Of a stretch of 64,000 bases of DNA, positions 12,834 through 24,843 are shown in pieces; within the stretch, counting starts at the first letter, position 1, and each line of letters opens with the position of its first letter. The stretch lies in NCBI RefSeq assembly GCF_006351965.1, contig NZ_CP040932.1:3472001-3536000 (forward strand), in the 5' to 3' direction. Origin of the DNA: Oceanicola sp. D3. Its GTDB lineage: Bacteria > Pseudomonadota > Alphaproteobacteria > Rhodobacterales > Rhodobacteraceae. The position numbers and the translations under genes were made by a program. Under the pieces are notes generated by a model that did not search any database, was not told where the DNA came from, and worked only from the letters and a program-made list of their open reading frames with translations.

Positions 12834-13595
12834 TCAAAAAGCATCCTTCCGCCGCCGGATTTCGGCAAAAACCTCCGCATCAGACGCGTCTTTCATGGCC
12901 AGTGTGGCACGAATGCCTGCATCGGAGGTGCGCAGAAACGGGTTTGTCGCCAACTCTTCTGCCAGAGAAACCTGTGCCGTCGGTTCACCGGCCTCCCGCT
13001 GGGCTGCCACTTTCTTAACCCGTTCGTGAAGCGCCGTGTTGTCCGGGTCGATGGTGAGAGCGAATTTGGCGTTGCCCGTGGTATATTCATGCCCGGAATA
13101 GACCATTGTTTCCGGCGGCAGGGCGGCGAGCTTCTGGAGCGAGTCGTGCATCTGCTCCATCGTCCCCTCAAACACCCGCCCACAGCCGAGCGCCATCAGG
13201 CTATCTGCGGTGAAGAGCGCGCCCGCGTTCGGAAAATGGAAGGCCATATGGCCCAGCGTGTGGCCGGGCACGTCGATCGGCACAGTATAGCCTTCGCCCC
13301 CGCCGCCGTTCATCCCTTCGGTCAGCCCCATGTCGAGCGGTGGCAGCTTGCCCTCCTCCGCTTTGGGGCCCATGACCTTGAGGCCATATTTCTCGCGCAG
13401 TTCCTCGACCCCGCCAACATGGTCGTGGTGATGGTGGGTGATCATCAACACCCCGGGTTTCCAGCCTTTTTCCTCCAGCGCATCAATGATCGGCCCGGCC
13501 TCGGGCGCGTCGATGAGGCAAACACCATCTGGCCCTTTGACCACATAGGCGTAGTTGTCGGCGAGGCAGGGGACCGTGAGGACTTCGAGGGGCAT
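12834..13595 (-). CDS. gloB: hydroxyacylglutathione hydrolase (glyoxalase II)
   Basis: GloB hydrolyses S-lactoylglutathione in methylglyoxal detoxification. The start was placed at ATG 13595 ([17 protein letters not shown]), the family N-terminus, rather than the longer frame to 13733. The 253-residue protein has the metallo-beta-lactamase metal motif THHHHDH (residues 53-59), [10 protein letters not shown] and a later SGHEYT, plus the C-terminal glutathione-binding domain. It is divergent from the methyltransferase gene, with starts 65 bp apart. Confidence 0.96.
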   Translation of the reverse strand: MPLEVLTVPCLADNYAYVVKGPDGVCLIDAPEAGPIIDALEEKGWKPGVLMITHHHHDHVGGVEELREKYGLKVMGPKAEEGKLPPLDMGLTEGMNGGGGEGYTVPIDVPGHTLGHMAFHFPNAGALFTADSLMALGCGRVFEGTMEQMHDSLQKLAALPPETMVYSGHEYTTGNAKFALTIDPDNTALHERVKKVAAQREAGEPTAQVSLAEELATNPFLRTSDAGIRATLAMKDASDAEVFAEIRRRKDAF

Positions 13596-13660
13596 GGCGT
13601 TTCCTTGGGGCGCTGGTATGGTCTTGCCAGATTGACCCAAGAGCGGACCACCGGCAACCG

Positions 13661-14398
13661 ATGCATCTGGACGTTCTCGACCTGAGAAACTTCTACTATC
13701 GCACCCAGTTAGGGCGCGTGGCCCAGCGGGCAATCCGCGATCAGGTCACCGCGCTCTGGCCTGAGGCGAAGGCGCAGAGCGTTGTGGGCTATGGTTTTGC
13801 CACGCCGCTGCTTCGGCCCTACCTTGCCGAGGCGCGCAGGGTGATGGCGTTGATGCCGGGGGCGCAGGGGGTGGCGCATTGGCCGGCGGGTGGGGCCAAC
13901 CATTCGGTGCTGGTGGAAGAGACGCTCTGGCCCGTCACGACCGGACAGGTGGACAAGCTCATCTGCCTTCACGGGCTGGAAACAACCGACAATCCGGGCA
14001 AACTTCTTGAGGAAATTCATAGGGTTCTGGGCCCCGGGGGGCGGGCGATGTTTATCGTGCCGAACCGGGCCGGGCTCTGGGCGCGGCGCGATGTGACGCC
14101 CTTTGGCTTTGGCCGGCCCTATTCGCTGGGGCAGTTGGAGGCGCAGTTGCGGGCGAACGGCTTTGTGCCCGAGCGCCATCTGGCCGCGCTGTTCAGCCCG
14201 CCGAGCCACCGGCGCTTTTGGGTCAAGTCCTCGAATTTCTGGGAAAAAACCGGAAGAAAGGTCTCCAGCTACCTGGCCGGGGGCGTCTTTATTCTTGAAG
14301 CCAGCAAGCGGGTTTATGCGCCCGGCGGGGAGGCGCGCCCGAGGCGGCAGCGCAAGCCGCTGGAGGTGCTTGAACCGGCGGGTGCCAAACCGGCCTGA
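13661..14398 (+). CDS. class I SAM-dependent methyltransferase
   Basis: This 245-residue protein has a Rossmann-type methyltransferase core. [23 protein letters not shown]-terminus is followed by [12 protein letters not shown], then the late-core [29 protein letters not shown] motif typical of Methyltransf_11. The usual GxGxG SAM loop is weakly formed ([12 protein letters not shown]). The C-terminal 40 residues are basic and of low complexity. It lies head to head with gloB. Substrate unknown. Confidence 0.85.
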   Translation: MHLDVLDLRNFYYRTQLGRVAQRAIRDQVTALWPEAKAQSVVGYGFATPLLRPYLAEARRVMALMPGAQGVAHWPAGGANHSVLVEETLWPVTTGQVDKLICLHGLETTDNPGKLLEEIHRVLGPGGRAMFIVPNRAGLWARRDVTPFGFGRPYSLGQLEAQLRANGFVPERHLAALFSPPSHRRFWVKSSNFWEKTGRKVSSYLAGGVFILEASKRVYAPGGEARPRRQRKPLEVLEPAGAKPA

Positions 14399-14403
14399 CC
14401 CCG

Positions 14404-14427
14404 CGCACCGCGATAGCGTGCGGTGCG
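14404..14427 (+). terminator. possible terminator hairpin after the methyltransferase gene
   Basis: A perfect 8-bp stem (CGCACCGC/GCGGTGCG) encloses an 8-nt loop, starting 6 bp after the stop codon. No T run follows, so termination would be weak or factor-dependent. Confidence 0.45.
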
Positions 14428-15082
14428 TTACCGGCACCTCATGTGCAAAAGCGCAGAGGCACAGGTGATGCACATCTTATGCACAACCCATACCTACGCG
14501 TATGCGCCGCAGCGCAGAATAACGAAAGTTAACGCCATTGAGCCGCGCCCGGACCGCAAAAACTGCCGGAAGCCCGCTCCCGCCTGCGCCCGCCGCGGCC
14601 GCCCGTGCCGTTAACGAGTGTGTTTGCACCTGCGAAGAGATTGAGGCGAGTCCATTGCCTTGCGCAGAGCGCAGGCTGTGAGCCGAGCAGATCGAATGGC
14701 GGGCGGCGGAGACGGCTGCGGACGCGGCCAAGCCAATCGCGACGGTGCCGAACAATGCGCCGTTTTCGACCGCCATCGACCTGGGCGACGGTCGGCCTGG
14801 CGCGGTTATTTGGTGATTGCCGTTAACCAAGCGGCAGGGACGACCGGTGACGGGGCGAGGCCTTCGAGGGGCGCCTCGGCCGGGCGATGGGCGCGGGATG
14901 CAGCGGGCAAGCACCTGTCTGGCAAGGATATTTCACTCGGCTGCAAGCCGGCGGCGGCGGACATCCGCTCGCCTAGAGATTCCCTTGATACAGCGGCGGC
15001 CAAATGACACCAAACTGTCGCAGGCCACACAACCTACTGAAAATGCTCAATTTTGCGGCAAAAATATCACCGGTTAAAGCAG
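14428..15082. other. long stretch without a convincing gene
   Basis: About 0.65 kb upstream of the atp promoter carries no open frame with recognisable protein features. The longest frame (minus strand, 14477-14914) gives an alanine- and arginine-rich product with no motif, typical of chance frames in GC-rich DNA. No tRNA-like TTCGA loop or known RNA fold was seen. The last 130 bp are visibly more AT-rich, as expected of a promoter region. Confidence 0.5.
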
Positions 15083-15111
15083 TTGCGACCCTAGAAACCG
15101 TCTGCTAGATA
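15083..15111 (+). promoter_or_regulatory. candidate promoter of the atp operon
   Basis: TTGCGA and TAGATA are separated by 17 bp in an AT-richer stretch about 90 bp upstream of atpH. Both boxes are imperfect matches to sigma70. A short CCCC/GGGG hairpin follows in the leader. Confidence 0.4.
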
Positions 15112-15202
15112 CCCCTCGACTTCGGGGGGCGCCGGGAACGGCAATGCCCGATCTATGCCCAGAGCCCACATAAGCGGGCCTTAATGACAACGAGGGGTGG
15201 AC

Positions 15203-15763
15203 GTGTCCGAGACGGCTTCGATATCCGCAAGCATCGCCGCGCGCTACGCATCAGCGCTCTTCGACCTCGCCAAGAGCGACAAGAAACTCAATGAACTGAG
15301 CTCCGACGCCGATACGCTCGGCGCCGCTCTGGATGACAGCGATGCGTTTCGCGAGCTGATCTCCAACCCGGTCTACTCCCGCTCCGAACAGGAAGCTGGC
15401 GTGACGGCGGTGGCCAAGAAGATGGGGCTCGCCGATCTGACCACCTCGACGCTCGGGCTGATGGCGCAAAACCGCCGTCTCTTCGCCCTGCCCCAGCTGG
15501 TGAAATCGCTCAAGGCGATGATCGCCGAGGAAAACGGCGAAGTGACCGCAGAGGTCACCTCGGCCAAGGCGCTCACTGACGCACAACAGAAGACTCTCGC
15601 CGATACCCTCGCCAAGAAGGTCGGCAAAGATGTGAAACTCGACATGCACGTCGATGAAGCCCTGATTGGCGGCCTCGTCGTGAAGCTCGGCTCGCAGATG
15701 ATCGACAGCTCGATCCGTTCGAAGCTGTCTTCCCTCCAGAACGCAATGAAAGAGGTCGGCTAA
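15203..15763 (+). CDS. atpH: ATP synthase F1 subunit delta
   Basis: The delta subunit joins the F1 head to the peripheral stalk of ATP synthase. Two in-frame GTG codons are available, at 15197 and 15203. GTG 15203 is chosen because GAGGGG (15192-15197) is correctly spaced for it but overlaps the first, and the product then starts [22 protein letters not shown] as in relatives. At 186 residues it is normal in length, and it ends with the family's [13 protein letters not shown] motif. TAATG couples it to atpA. It opens the atpHAGDC operon. Confidence 0.95.
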   Translation: MSETASISASIAARYASALFDLAKSDKKLNELSSDADTLGAALDDSDAFRELISNPVYSRSEQEAGVTAVAKKMGLADLTTSTLGLMAQNRRLFALPQLVKSLKAMIAEENGEVTAEVTSAKALTDAQQKTLADTLAKKVGKDVKLDMHVDEALIGGLVVKLGSQMIDSSIRSKLSSLQNAMKEVG

Positions 15764-17301
15764 TGGCTCTCCAAGCTGCGGAAATTTCCGCAATCCTCAA
15801 GGACCAGATCAAGAATTTTGGCCAGGAGGCCGAAGTTGCCGAAGTCGGCCGCGTGCTCTCCGTCGGTGACGGTATTGCCCGTGTGCACGGCCTCGACAAC
15901 ATCCAGGCCGGTGAAATGGTCGAATTCCCCGGCGCGATCCGGGGCATGGCTCTGAACCTTGAAAGCGACAACGTCGGTGTCGTGATCTTCGGCTCTGACC
16001 GCGACATCAAAGAAGGCGACACCGTCAAGCGGACCAACGCCATCGTGGACGTGCCGGTTGGCGACGCCATGCTGGGCCGCGTGGTTGACGCGCTGGGTGC
16101 TCCGGTTGACGGCAAGGGCGCCATCGAAGCTTCCGAGCGCCGCATCGCGGACGTGAAGGCCCCCGGCATCATCCCGCGTAAGTCGGTGCATGAACCGATG
16201 GCAACCGGCCTCAAGTCGGTTGACGCCATGATCCCGATCGGCCGTGGCCAGCGTGAGCTTGTCATTGGCGACCGTCAGACCGGCAAGACCGCCGTGGCGC
16301 TTGACGCGATCCTGAACCAGAAGTCCTACAACGATGCTGCGGGCGACGACGAGAGCAAGAAGCTCTACTGCGTTTACGTGGCTGTCGGCCAGAAGCGCTC
16401 GACCGTGGCGCAGCTGGTGAAGAAGCTCGAAGAGACCGGCGCGATCGAATACACCACTGTTGTGGCCGCGACCGCCTCTGACCCGGCGCCGATGCAGTAC
16501 CTGGCTCCCTACACCGCGACCTCGATTGCCGAGTTCTTCCGCGACAACGGCCGCCACGCGCTGATCATCTACGATGACCTTTCCAAGCAGGCCGTCTCCT
16601 ACCGCCAGATGTCGCTGCTGCTGCGTCGTCCGCCCGGCCGTGAAGCCTACCCCGGTGACGTGTTCTACCTTCACTCCCGTCTGCTGGAGCGTTCGGCCAA
16701 GCTGAACGAAGACCACGGCGCTGGTTCGCTGACCGCTCTGCCGATCATCGAGACCCAGGGCGGCGACGTTTCGGCCTTTATTCCGACCAACGTGATCTCG
16801 ATCACCGACGGCCAGATCTTCCTTGAGACCGAGCTGTTCTACCAGGGCATCCGCCCCGCCGTGAACACCGGCCTCTCGGTGTCTCGTGTGGGTTCGTCCG
16901 CGCAGACCAAGGCGATGTCTTCGGTTGCTGGCCCGGTGAAGCTGTCGCTCGCGCAGTACCGCGAGATGGCCGCCTTTGCTCAGTTCGGCTCCGACCTTGA
17001 CGCCGCCACCCAGCGCCTGCTGGCCCGTGGTGCGCGCCTGACCGAGCTGATGAAGCAGCCTCAGTACAGTCCGCTGACCAATGCCGAGATCGTCTGCGTC
17101 ATCTATGCAGGCACCAACGGCTACCTCGACAAGGTTGACGTCTCCGAGGTGGGTCGCTTCGAGGCCGGGCTGCTGGCGCACCTGCGTGGCAAGCACGAAG
17201 ATCTTCTCAAGGACATCACCGACAACGACCGCAAGGTGAAGGGTGAGCTTGAGGACAAGATCAAGGCGGCTCTGGACGAATTCGCCAAAGATTTCGCTTG
17301 A
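15763..17301 (+). CDS. atpA: ATP synthase F1 subunit alpha
   Basis: The alpha subunit forms, with beta, the alpha3beta3 head and carries non-catalytic nucleotide sites. The 512-residue protein has Walker A GDRQTGKT at about 169-176 and the alpha-subunit signature [14 protein letters not shown]. An N-terminal beta barrel and a C-terminal helical domain are complete. The ATG overlaps the atpH stop (TAATG). It acts at the cytoplasmic membrane face; F0 genes are encoded elsewhere, as usual in Rhodobacterales. Confidence 0.99.
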   Translation: MALQAAEISAILKDQIKNFGQEAEVAEVGRVLSVGDGIARVHGLDNIQAGEMVEFPGAIRGMALNLESDNVGVVIFGSDRDIKEGDTVKRTNAIVDVPVGDAMLGRVVDALGAPVDGKGAIEASERRIADVKAPGIIPRKSVHEPMATGLKSVDAMIPIGRGQRELVIGDRQTGKTAVALDAILNQKSYNDAAGDDESKKLYCVYVAVGQKRSTVAQLVKKLEETGAIEYTTVVAATASDPAPMQYLAPYTATSIAEFFRDNGRHALIIYDDLSKQAVSYRQMSLLLRRPPGREAYPGDVFYLHSRLLERSAKLNEDHGAGSLTALPIIETQGGDVSAFIPTNVISITDGQIFLETELFYQGIRPAVNTGLSVSRVGSSAQTKAMSSVAGPVKLSLAQYREMAAFAQFGSDLDAATQRLLARGARLTELMKQPQYSPLTNAEIVCVIYAGTNGYLDKVDVSEVGRFEAGLLAHLRGKHEDLLKDITDNDRKVKGELEDKIKAALDEFAKDFA

Positions 17302-17322
17302 GGCTGGCCGGGGAGATAGCTC

Positions 17323-19645
<2,323 letters not shown>

Positions 19646-19706
19646 GAGCTTGCGCCCCCTGCCCCGGAAGGGTGCGGGGGGCGATTTCAACTGACAGGAG
19701 CCTGCA

Positions 19707-20126
19707 ATGGCCGACACCATGCAATTCGATCTGGTTTCGCCCGAGCGCCGTCTGGCCTCGCTGGCGGCGAAGGCGGTGCAGATCCCGGGTGCCGAAGGCG
19801 ACCTGACGGCGATGCCCGACCACAGCCCGATGATCACCACCCTGCGGCCCGGCCTTCTGACCGTGACCGCCGAGGATGGTGCCGAAAGCAAGTTTGCCGT
19901 GATCGGCGGCTTTGCCGAGATCACCGCAGAGGGCACCACCGTTCTGGCCGAGCACGCTGTTCCGGCTGAAGAAATGACCTCCGAAGCTCTGGAAGAGTTT
20001 CTTTCGGACGCCGCGGCCGCGCGTGACAACGCTTCGCCCGAAGATCTGGACTCTCTGGCCAAGGCGGCAGCCGATATTGCCGCACTGGGCAACGATCTTG
20101 GGCTTTCAGTGCGCACCAACGCCTGA
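19707..20126 (+). CDS. atpC: ATP synthase F1 subunit epsilon
   Basis: Epsilon sits on the central stalk and can inhibit ATP hydrolysis. The 139-residue protein has the N-terminal beta sandwich (MQFDLVSPERRLASL, VQIPGAEGDLTAMPDHSPMITTLRPG), which contains the family signature, and a C-terminal helical part. It is the last gene of the F1 operon and is followed by a strong terminator. Confidence 0.97.
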   Translation: MADTMQFDLVSPERRLASLAAKAVQIPGAEGDLTAMPDHSPMITTLRPGLLTVTAEDGAESKFAVIGGFAEITAEGTTVLAEHAVPAEEMTSEALEEFLSDAAAARDNASPEDLDSLAKAAADIAALGNDLGLSVRTNA

Positions 20127-20148
20127 GCCCAGGCACATCAGAATTTTC

Positions 20149-20178
20149 ATGGCCCCGACGAGAAATCGCCGGGGCCAT
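20149..20178 (+). terminator. terminator of the atp operon
   Basis: A perfect 9-bp stem (ATGGCCCCG/CGGGGCCAT) with a 12-nt loop is followed by TTACGTTTT. It begins 22 bp after the atpC stop. Confidence 0.85.
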
Positions 20179-20253
20179 TTACGTTTTGGTTCCAATTTTC
20201 GCCCAAATCCTTTTTTATCGGTGGACCAGGGAAGACGGGTTTAGACAGACAGA

Positions 20254-20604
20254 ATGAAACGCTTGCGAAATCACCTTGTCGGGGTCGACGAGGGCTCTGT
20301 TGTGATGTTCTCGGATTTCGAGGACGGCGGCGAGATGTGGACGGGCACCGGCCCGCGCCAATCGCGCCGGGCCATCAGCTTTGCAGAAACCTTCCGCAGC
20401 CTGCCGACCGTGGTGGTGAACCTTGCCATGTGGGACATGGATCAGAAGACCAACCAGCGCGCGGATATCTCGGCAGAGAACATCACCGAAGAAGGCTTCG
20501 AGATCGTCTTTCGCACGTGGGGCGACACCCGGGTGGCGCGGGTGCGGGCAAGCTGGATGGCGCTCGGCGAATTGCGCCACGAGGACGACTGGGAGATGTA
20601 TTGA
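20254..20604 (+). CDS. H-type lectin domain protein
   Basis: This 116-residue protein has no signal peptide. Residues 25-110 match the H-type lectin fold known from discoidin I and snail agglutinins: GEMWTGTGPRQSRRAISFAETFRSLP, then VVVNLAMWDMD, then EGFEIVFRTWGDTRVARVRASWMALG. In eukaryotes this domain binds N-acetylgalactosamine-type sugars. In bacteria it occurs alone in Rhodobacterales, where its ligand is not known. It lies between the atp terminator and the convergent prs gene, and has its own upstream gap of 75 bp. Confidence 0.8.
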   Translation: MKRLRNHLVGVDEGSVVMFSDFEDGGEMWTGTGPRQSRRAISFAETFRSLPTVVVNLAMWDMDQKTNQRADISAENITEEGFEIVFRTWGDTRVARVRASWMALGELRHEDDWEMY

Positions 20605-20609
20605 GCGCG

Positions 20610-20636
20610 GTAGCGGTGGGTTGGCACCCACCCTAC
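20610..20636. terminator. GTGGGT/ACCCAC palindrome between convergent genes
   Basis: GGTGGGT and ACCCACC form a 7-bp stem with a TGGC loop; GTAG and CTAC extend it around one bulged C. It lies between the lectin gene and the convergent prs gene. It may be a bidirectional terminator or an interspersed palindromic repeat; a degenerate GGTGGGTTGGC copy sits at 55400-55460. Confidence 0.55.
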
Positions 20637-20677
20637 GGCGCGCGGCGGAAGGCGAGGTGTCTCCCCCGCCCTCGGCC

Positions 20678-21700
20678 TCAGACGTCGGTGCCGTAGAAGC
20701 CTTCGTAGATTGGCACCAGCGTGTTGTGATCGAACAGCGACGACACCGATGTGCCCGACCAGATGTTGAGGATCGCCTGGGCGAACATTGGCGCGGTGGG
20801 CACGATGCGGATGTTGGGGCAGGCCTTGACCGCCTCGGTGGGTTCGATGCTGTCGGTGATCACGAGGCTCTTCATCACCGAATTGGTGATCCGCTCCACG
20901 GCCGGGCCGGAGAGGACGCCGTGGGAGATATAGCTGTGCACCTCGGTGGCGCCGTTTTCCATCAGGATTTCGGCGGCCTTGCAGAGGGTGCCGGCGGTAT
21001 CGCAGATGTCATCCACGATCACGCAGACCTTGTCTTTGACGTTGCCGATCACCGTCATCTCGGCAACTTCGCCGGGCTTTTCACGGCGCTTGTCGACGAT
21101 GGAAAGCGGCGCGCCGATCCGCTGGGCCAGCTCGCGGGCCCGGGCCACGCCGCCCACGTCGGGGCTGACAACCATGACGTCGGCGAGCTTTTCGCGCATG
21201 TGGTGCTTGATATCGAGCGCGAAGATCGGCGAGGCGTAGAGGTTATCGACCGGGATATCGAAGAAGCCCTGAATCTGCGCGGCGTGCAGATCCATCGTCA
21301 GCACCCGCTCAATGCCCGCCTCGTGGATGAGGTTGGCCACCAGCTTGGCCGAAATCGGCGTGCGGGCCTTGGTGCGCCGGTCTTGCCGGGCATAGCCGAA
21401 GTAGGGGATCACCGCCGTCGTCCGCGCCGCCGAGGAGCGCTTGAGCGCATCGGCCATGATGAGCAATTCCATCAGGTTGTCATTGGCCGGGTTGGAGGTG
21501 GACTGGATGATAAACATGTCCTCGCCGCGGACGTTCTCATAGACCTCGACGAAGATTTCCTGATCGTTGAACCGCTCGACCCGCGCATCGACCAGCCCGA
21601 CCGTCATGCCACGATGCATCGACATCCGCCGGCAGATCGAGGTGGCAAGCGGCAGGTTGGCATTGCCGGACATCAGTTTGGGTTCGGTCGGATTGGGCAT
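20678..21700 (-). CDS. prs: ribose-phosphate pyrophosphokinase
   Basis: Prs makes PRPP from ribose 5-phosphate and ATP for purine, pyrimidine, histidine and tryptophan synthesis. The start ATG 21700 ([17 protein letters not shown]) is preceded by GAGGGGA; the longer frame to 21751 is unlikely. The 340-residue protein contains the PRPP synthase signature [17 protein letters not shown] near residue 137 and the phosphoribosyl-binding [13 protein letters not shown]. It is slightly longer than the roughly 315-residue bacterial norm, as in other Rhodobacterales. Confidence 0.97.
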   Translation of the reverse strand: MPNPTEPKLMSGNANLPLATSICRRMSMHRGMTVGLVDARVERFNDQEIFVEVYENVRGEDMFIIQSTSNPANDNLMELLIMADALKRSSAARTTAVIPYFGYARQDRRTKARTPISAKLVANLIHEAGIERVLTMDLHAAQIQGFFDIPVDNLYASPIFALDIKHHMREKLADVMVVSPDVGGVARARELAQRIGAPLSIVDKRREKPGEVAEMTVIGNVKDKVCVIVDDICDTAGTLCKAAEILMENGATEVHSYISHGVLSGPAVERITNSVMKSLVITDSIEPTEAVKACPNIRIVPTAPMFAQAILNIWSGTSVSSLFDHNTLVPIYEGFYGTDV

Positions 21701-21795
21701 CGCGTGTCCCCTCGCGCGTGGCAGAATCGATATGTTGACACCCCATAGCACCGGCCTACCGTCAGGGCCAGAAAGCCGCGCGCAGGGAGGTGCAA

Positions 21796-22389
21796 ATGCC
21801 GCATATTGATTACTTTTTCTCCACGATTTCCCCCTTCACCTACCTTGCCGGGATGCGGTTGGAGGAGATCGCCGGGGCGACGGGGACGAGCATTGCCTAT
21901 AAGCCGGTGGATATCATGGCGCTTTTTGCCCGCACCGGCGGCACTCCGCCGGGTGAGCGGCACGACAACCGCAAGGCCTACCGGATGCAGGAGCTCAAGC
22001 GGGCGGCAGCCAAGACCGGCCTGCCGATGAACTTCACCCCGGCGCATTTCCCGACCAATGCCGCGCCGTCGAGCTACGCGCTGATCGCGGCGCAATCGGA
22101 GGGCGGCGGCGATGTGGGGGCGCTGGCGCACGGCCTGCTGCGGGCCTGCTGGGCCGAGGAGAAGGACATTGCGCAGGACGATGTCATTCAGGCGTGCCTC
22201 ACGGCTGCGGGCTTCGATCCGGGGCTTGCCGACAGGGGGCTTCTGGCGGGCGCGGAGACCTATGGGCGCAACCTCGACGAGGCGGTGGAGAAAGGCGCCT
22301 TCGGCTCCCCTTTCTACGTGGTCGACGACGGTGCGCTATTTTGGGGACATGACCGGTTGGACGACCTTGAGGCACATCTGAAAGCATGA
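21796..22389 (+). CDS. 2-hydroxychromene-2-carboxylate isomerase-like (kappa GST) protein
   Basis: This 197-residue protein belongs to the DsbA-like thioredoxin-fold family that includes HCCA isomerase and kappa-class glutathione transferases. ATG 21796 is favoured over GTG 21790 because AGGGAGG is then well spaced. The active-site-type SPFTY lies at residues 12-16, and the C-terminal [22 protein letters not shown] is typical. A DNA segment covering its last 61 codons is repeated downstream at 23207-23391. The stop overlaps the next gene (ATGA). Confidence 0.88.
   Translation: MPHIDYFFSTISPFTYLAGMRLEEIAGATGTSIAYKPVDIMALFARTGGTPPGERHDNRKAYRMQELKRAAAKTGLPMNFTPAHFPTNAAPSSYALIAAQSEGGGDVGALAHGLLRACWAEEKDIAQDDVIQACLTAAGFDPGLADRGLLAGAETYGRNLDEAVEKGAFGSPFYVVDDGALFWGHDRLDDLEAHLKA
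22198..22382 (+). repeat. 185-bp direct repeat, copy 1 (inside the isomerase gene)
   Basis: This segment recurs at 23207-23391, exactly 1009 bp downstream, with 7 differences and no gaps. All 7 are synonymous in the isomerase frame. This copy is the functional gene end. Confidence 0.95.
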
Positions 22390-23180
22390 GGTCCGCGCAG
22401 GTTTGGCTGACTTGGGCCTCGGTCGCCACCCACGCGCTGGCAGCCTGCGTGCTGCTGGCGCTCGGGCTTTATCTGGCCGCCACATCCGGGGGCAGTGGCG
22501 GCTATGCGCTGGCCGCTCTGGCCTTCGCGCTGGCGGCGGTTCTGGCATGGCTCACCCGCAAGGAACTGGCCCGGGCCCGAAGCGCTGCGCCCGACGCGCT
22601 CACGCCGCCAAGGCCAGCCCCCGCGCCGCCCCCCTCGCCCAACCCGGCCACGCTGGCCTGGCTGGACGCGCGGCGCGAGGTGCTGCGCGGCTACGGCGTG
22701 CTCTCCAGCACCCGGTTGCCCGAGGCCATCCGGAACGATCCACCGGAGGCCAATATCTTGGGGCTTGGCGACATGGTGCTGCGGACTGCCGAGGGTGGGG
22801 ACGAGCCCAATCTTGCCGTCCAACGCGAGCAGGTGGAAATGACGGAAGAGACCTACCGCCGCCTGCTCACCGATTTCGCCGATATGCTGGGCCGCCCTGC
22901 CCCGGATGAGATCCATCTGAACCCCAATCGCCTCAGCTTTCGCCTCGATGGCACCGCCACGCAGATCGAGGCCGACTTCCCGTCCAAGTATCTCGCCCAA
23001 GAGGCCCTCGCACATTCCGCCCGGCTGCTGGAAAGAGGCGCGGAGGGCGGGCGCAGGCTCTATCGCCTGCCCGCAGATATGGCCCTCGTCGTCACGGCCC
23101 TGACACCCCAGGACGCGGCCCGGCTGGAAGCCGAACTGCGCAGCCAAAACCACGGCCTCACCCCCCTCGCCGAGGACTGA
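22386..23180 (+). CDS. uncharacterised membrane-anchored protein
   Basis: The 264-residue product is not recognised. Two hydrophobic helices at residues 8-33 and 38-58 anchor it, followed by a proline-rich linker (PRPAPAPPPSPNP) and a soluble alpha/beta domain (about 90-264). The latter contains the conserved-looking LGLGDMVLRTAEGG and ELNP-like EIHLNPNRLSF segments. It overlaps the isomerase stop by 4 bp (ATGA), so it is translated with it. The gene is bracketed by the 185-bp duplication, suggesting it arrived or was rearranged by recombination at the isomerase 3' end. Confidence 0.7.
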   Translation: MRSAQVWLTWASVATHALAACVLLALGLYLAATSGGSGGYALAALAFALAAVLAWLTRKELARARSAAPDALTPPRPAPAPPPSPNPATLAWLDARREVLRGYGVLSSTRLPEAIRNDPPEANILGLGDMVLRTAEGGDEPNLAVQREQVEMTEETYRRLLTDFADMLGRPAPDEIHLNPNRLSFRLDGTATQIEADFPSKYLAQEALAHSARLLERGAEGGRRLYRLPADMALVVTALTPQDAARLEAELRSQNHGLTPLAED

Positions 23181-23206
23181 ACGGATATGGGGCAAGGTCG
23201 CCCCGG

Positions 23207-23398
23207 CTCACGGCTGCGGGCTTCGATCCGGGGCTGGCCGACAGGGGGCTGCTGGCGGGCGCGGAGACCTATGGGCGCAACCTCGACGAGGCGGTGGAGA
23301 AAGGCGCCTTCGGCTCCCCCTTCTACGTGGTCGATGACGGCGCGCTATTTTGGGGACATGACCGGCTGGACGACCTTGAGGCGCATCTGAAGTGCTGA
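23207..23398 (+). pseudogene. isomerase gene 3' remnant (repeat copy 2)
   Basis: Bases 23207-23391 repeat the last third of the isomerase gene at about 96 percent identity. Read in the matching frame it runs from [14 protein letters not shown] to EAHLKC and a TGA at 23396-23398. It lacks the first two thirds of the gene and has no start, so it is a non-functional remnant. That every difference from copy 1 is synonymous suggests the two copies diverged in separate working genes before being brought together. Confidence 0.9.
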
Positions 23399-23489
23399 TC
23401 GCTGGCTTGACCCCCCGGGTCCAACGGGGCATCAGGGGACAGACCGCGCGGGCCATTTGCCCGGCGGATGCCAATTACGGCTGACGGCC

Positions 23490-24752
23490 ATGACGCCCAA
23501 GATACTGACAACGCTCAGAGAATACGACCGCAAGACACTGCTCGCCGACCTGCAGGCCGGCGTCACCGTTGCCATGGTCGCCTTGCCGCTCTCTCTGGCG
23601 ATTGCCATTGCTTCGGGGGCAGACCCGGCGAAGGGGCTCGTCACGGCCATTGTCGCGGGCTTCCTCATTTCGGCACTGGGCGGCAGCCGGGTGCAGATTG
23701 GAGGTCCGACCGGGGCCTTCATCGTGGTGATCTTCGGGGTGATCGCCGAGCACGGCTACGACGGGCTGGTGCTGGCCACGCTGATGGCGGGGATGATACT
23801 TGTGGCGGCGGCCCTGCTGAAGGCGGGGCGGCTCATCAGCCTTGTGCCGGAGCCGGTGATCAACGGTTTCACAATCGGCATTGCCATCATCATCGCCACC
23901 AGTCAGCTCGCTGACCTGATGGGGCTGCGGGTGTCTGAGATGCCCGCCGAGTTCTTTGCCAAGCTCGAAGCGCTCTGGGCCGCGCGGGGCAGCCTGAACG
24001 GCGCAGCACTCACCGTCGGCTTGGCCACCGCCGTGCTGATCGTTGCCCTGCGCCGCGCCTTTCCACGCTTTCCCGGCCTCGTTGTGGCTGTCGCCCTCAC
24101 CTCCGCCGTGGTGGCACTGGCCGGGCTGGATGTGGACACCATCGCCAGCCGCTTCGGCGCGCTGCCCCGTTCCCTGCCCCTCCCCACCCTGCCCGAGATC
24201 AGCGCCGCCCGGCTGGCGGAGCTTTTGCCCTCCGCCTTCGTGATCGCCTTCCTCGCAGGCGTCGAGTCCCTGCTCTCCGCCATGGTCGCAGACCGGATGA
24301 TAGCGGGGGCGCACCGCCCGAATGCCGAGCTCATGGCGCAGGGCGCGGCAAACATCGGCGCGGCCCTCTTTACCGGGTTGCCCGCGACCGGCGCAATTGC
24401 CCGCACGGCCACCAACATCCGCGCGGGTGGCAAGACACCGGTGGCCGGTATCGTCCATGCGGCAACCATCCTCGTGGTGATGCTCGTGGCAGCCCCGCTG
24501 GCAGGCTACATGGCGATGCCCGCGCTGGCCGCCCTGCTGATCCTGACAGCATGGAACATGAGCGAGCCGCATCGCTGGGCAGGCCATTTGAAAGAGCGGC
24601 GCTCAGACCTTTTCCTGCTCGTTCTGACCCTCGTGCTGACGGTGGTGGCCGACCTTACGGTGGCCATTGGAGTGGGCGTTACCCTTGGTCTCGCCCTGCG
24701 CCTCGCCCGCCGCGATGTGCCGCCCTCTGACTGGCAGCCGCCCGATAGGTAG
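23490..24752 (+). CDS. SulP family inorganic anion transporter
   Basis: This 420-residue inner-membrane protein starts at ATG 23490 (MTPKILTTLREYDRKTLLADLQAG). It contains the SulP core with about ten or more helices, including GVTVAMVALPLSLAIAIASGADP, GGSRVQIGGPTGAF (substrate-site loop) and NIGAALFTGLPATGAIARTATN. SulP proteins carry sulfate, bicarbonate or C4-dicarboxylates. The C-terminal STAS regulatory domain found in most members is missing: the protein ends shortly after the last helix. Substrate not determinable. Confidence 0.92.
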   Translation: MTPKILTTLREYDRKTLLADLQAGVTVAMVALPLSLAIAIASGADPAKGLVTAIVAGFLISALGGSRVQIGGPTGAFIVVIFGVIAEHGYDGLVLATLMAGMILVAAALLKAGRLISLVPEPVINGFTIGIAIIIATSQLADLMGLRVSEMPAEFFAKLEALWAARGSLNGAALTVGLATAVLIVALRRAFPRFPGLVVAVALTSAVVALAGLDVDTIASRFGALPRSLPLPTLPEISAARLAELLPSAFVIAFLAGVESLLSAMVADRMIAGAHRPNAELMAQGAANIGAALFTGLPATGAIARTATNIRAGGKTPVAGIVHAATILVVMLVAAPLAGYMAMPALAALLILTAWNMSEPHRWAGHLKERRSDLFLLVLTLVLTVVADLTVAIGVGVTLGLALRLARRDVPPSDWQPPDR

Positions 24753-24789
24753 GCGGTAAAAGCCAGCGGCGAGGCACCACTCCCCGCCC

Positions 24790-24811
24790 CATTTTCTTGC
24801 TGCAAATATCC
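24790..24811 (-). repeat. interspersed 22-bp motif, copy 1
   Basis: On the minus strand it reads GGATATTTGC then AGCAAGAAAATG. Related copies lie at 32244, 52714 and 63014, all in or next to intergenic gaps. Confidence 0.7.
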
Positions 24812-24843
24812 ACTTCGCCCTCACCGCCCGCACCAGGCCCGCC

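Noticed and set aside
14477-14914. 145-codon minus-strand frame in the gap before atpH
   Set aside because: The product is Ala/Arg/Pro-rich with no domain or ribosome-binding site; it looks like a chance frame in GC-rich DNA.
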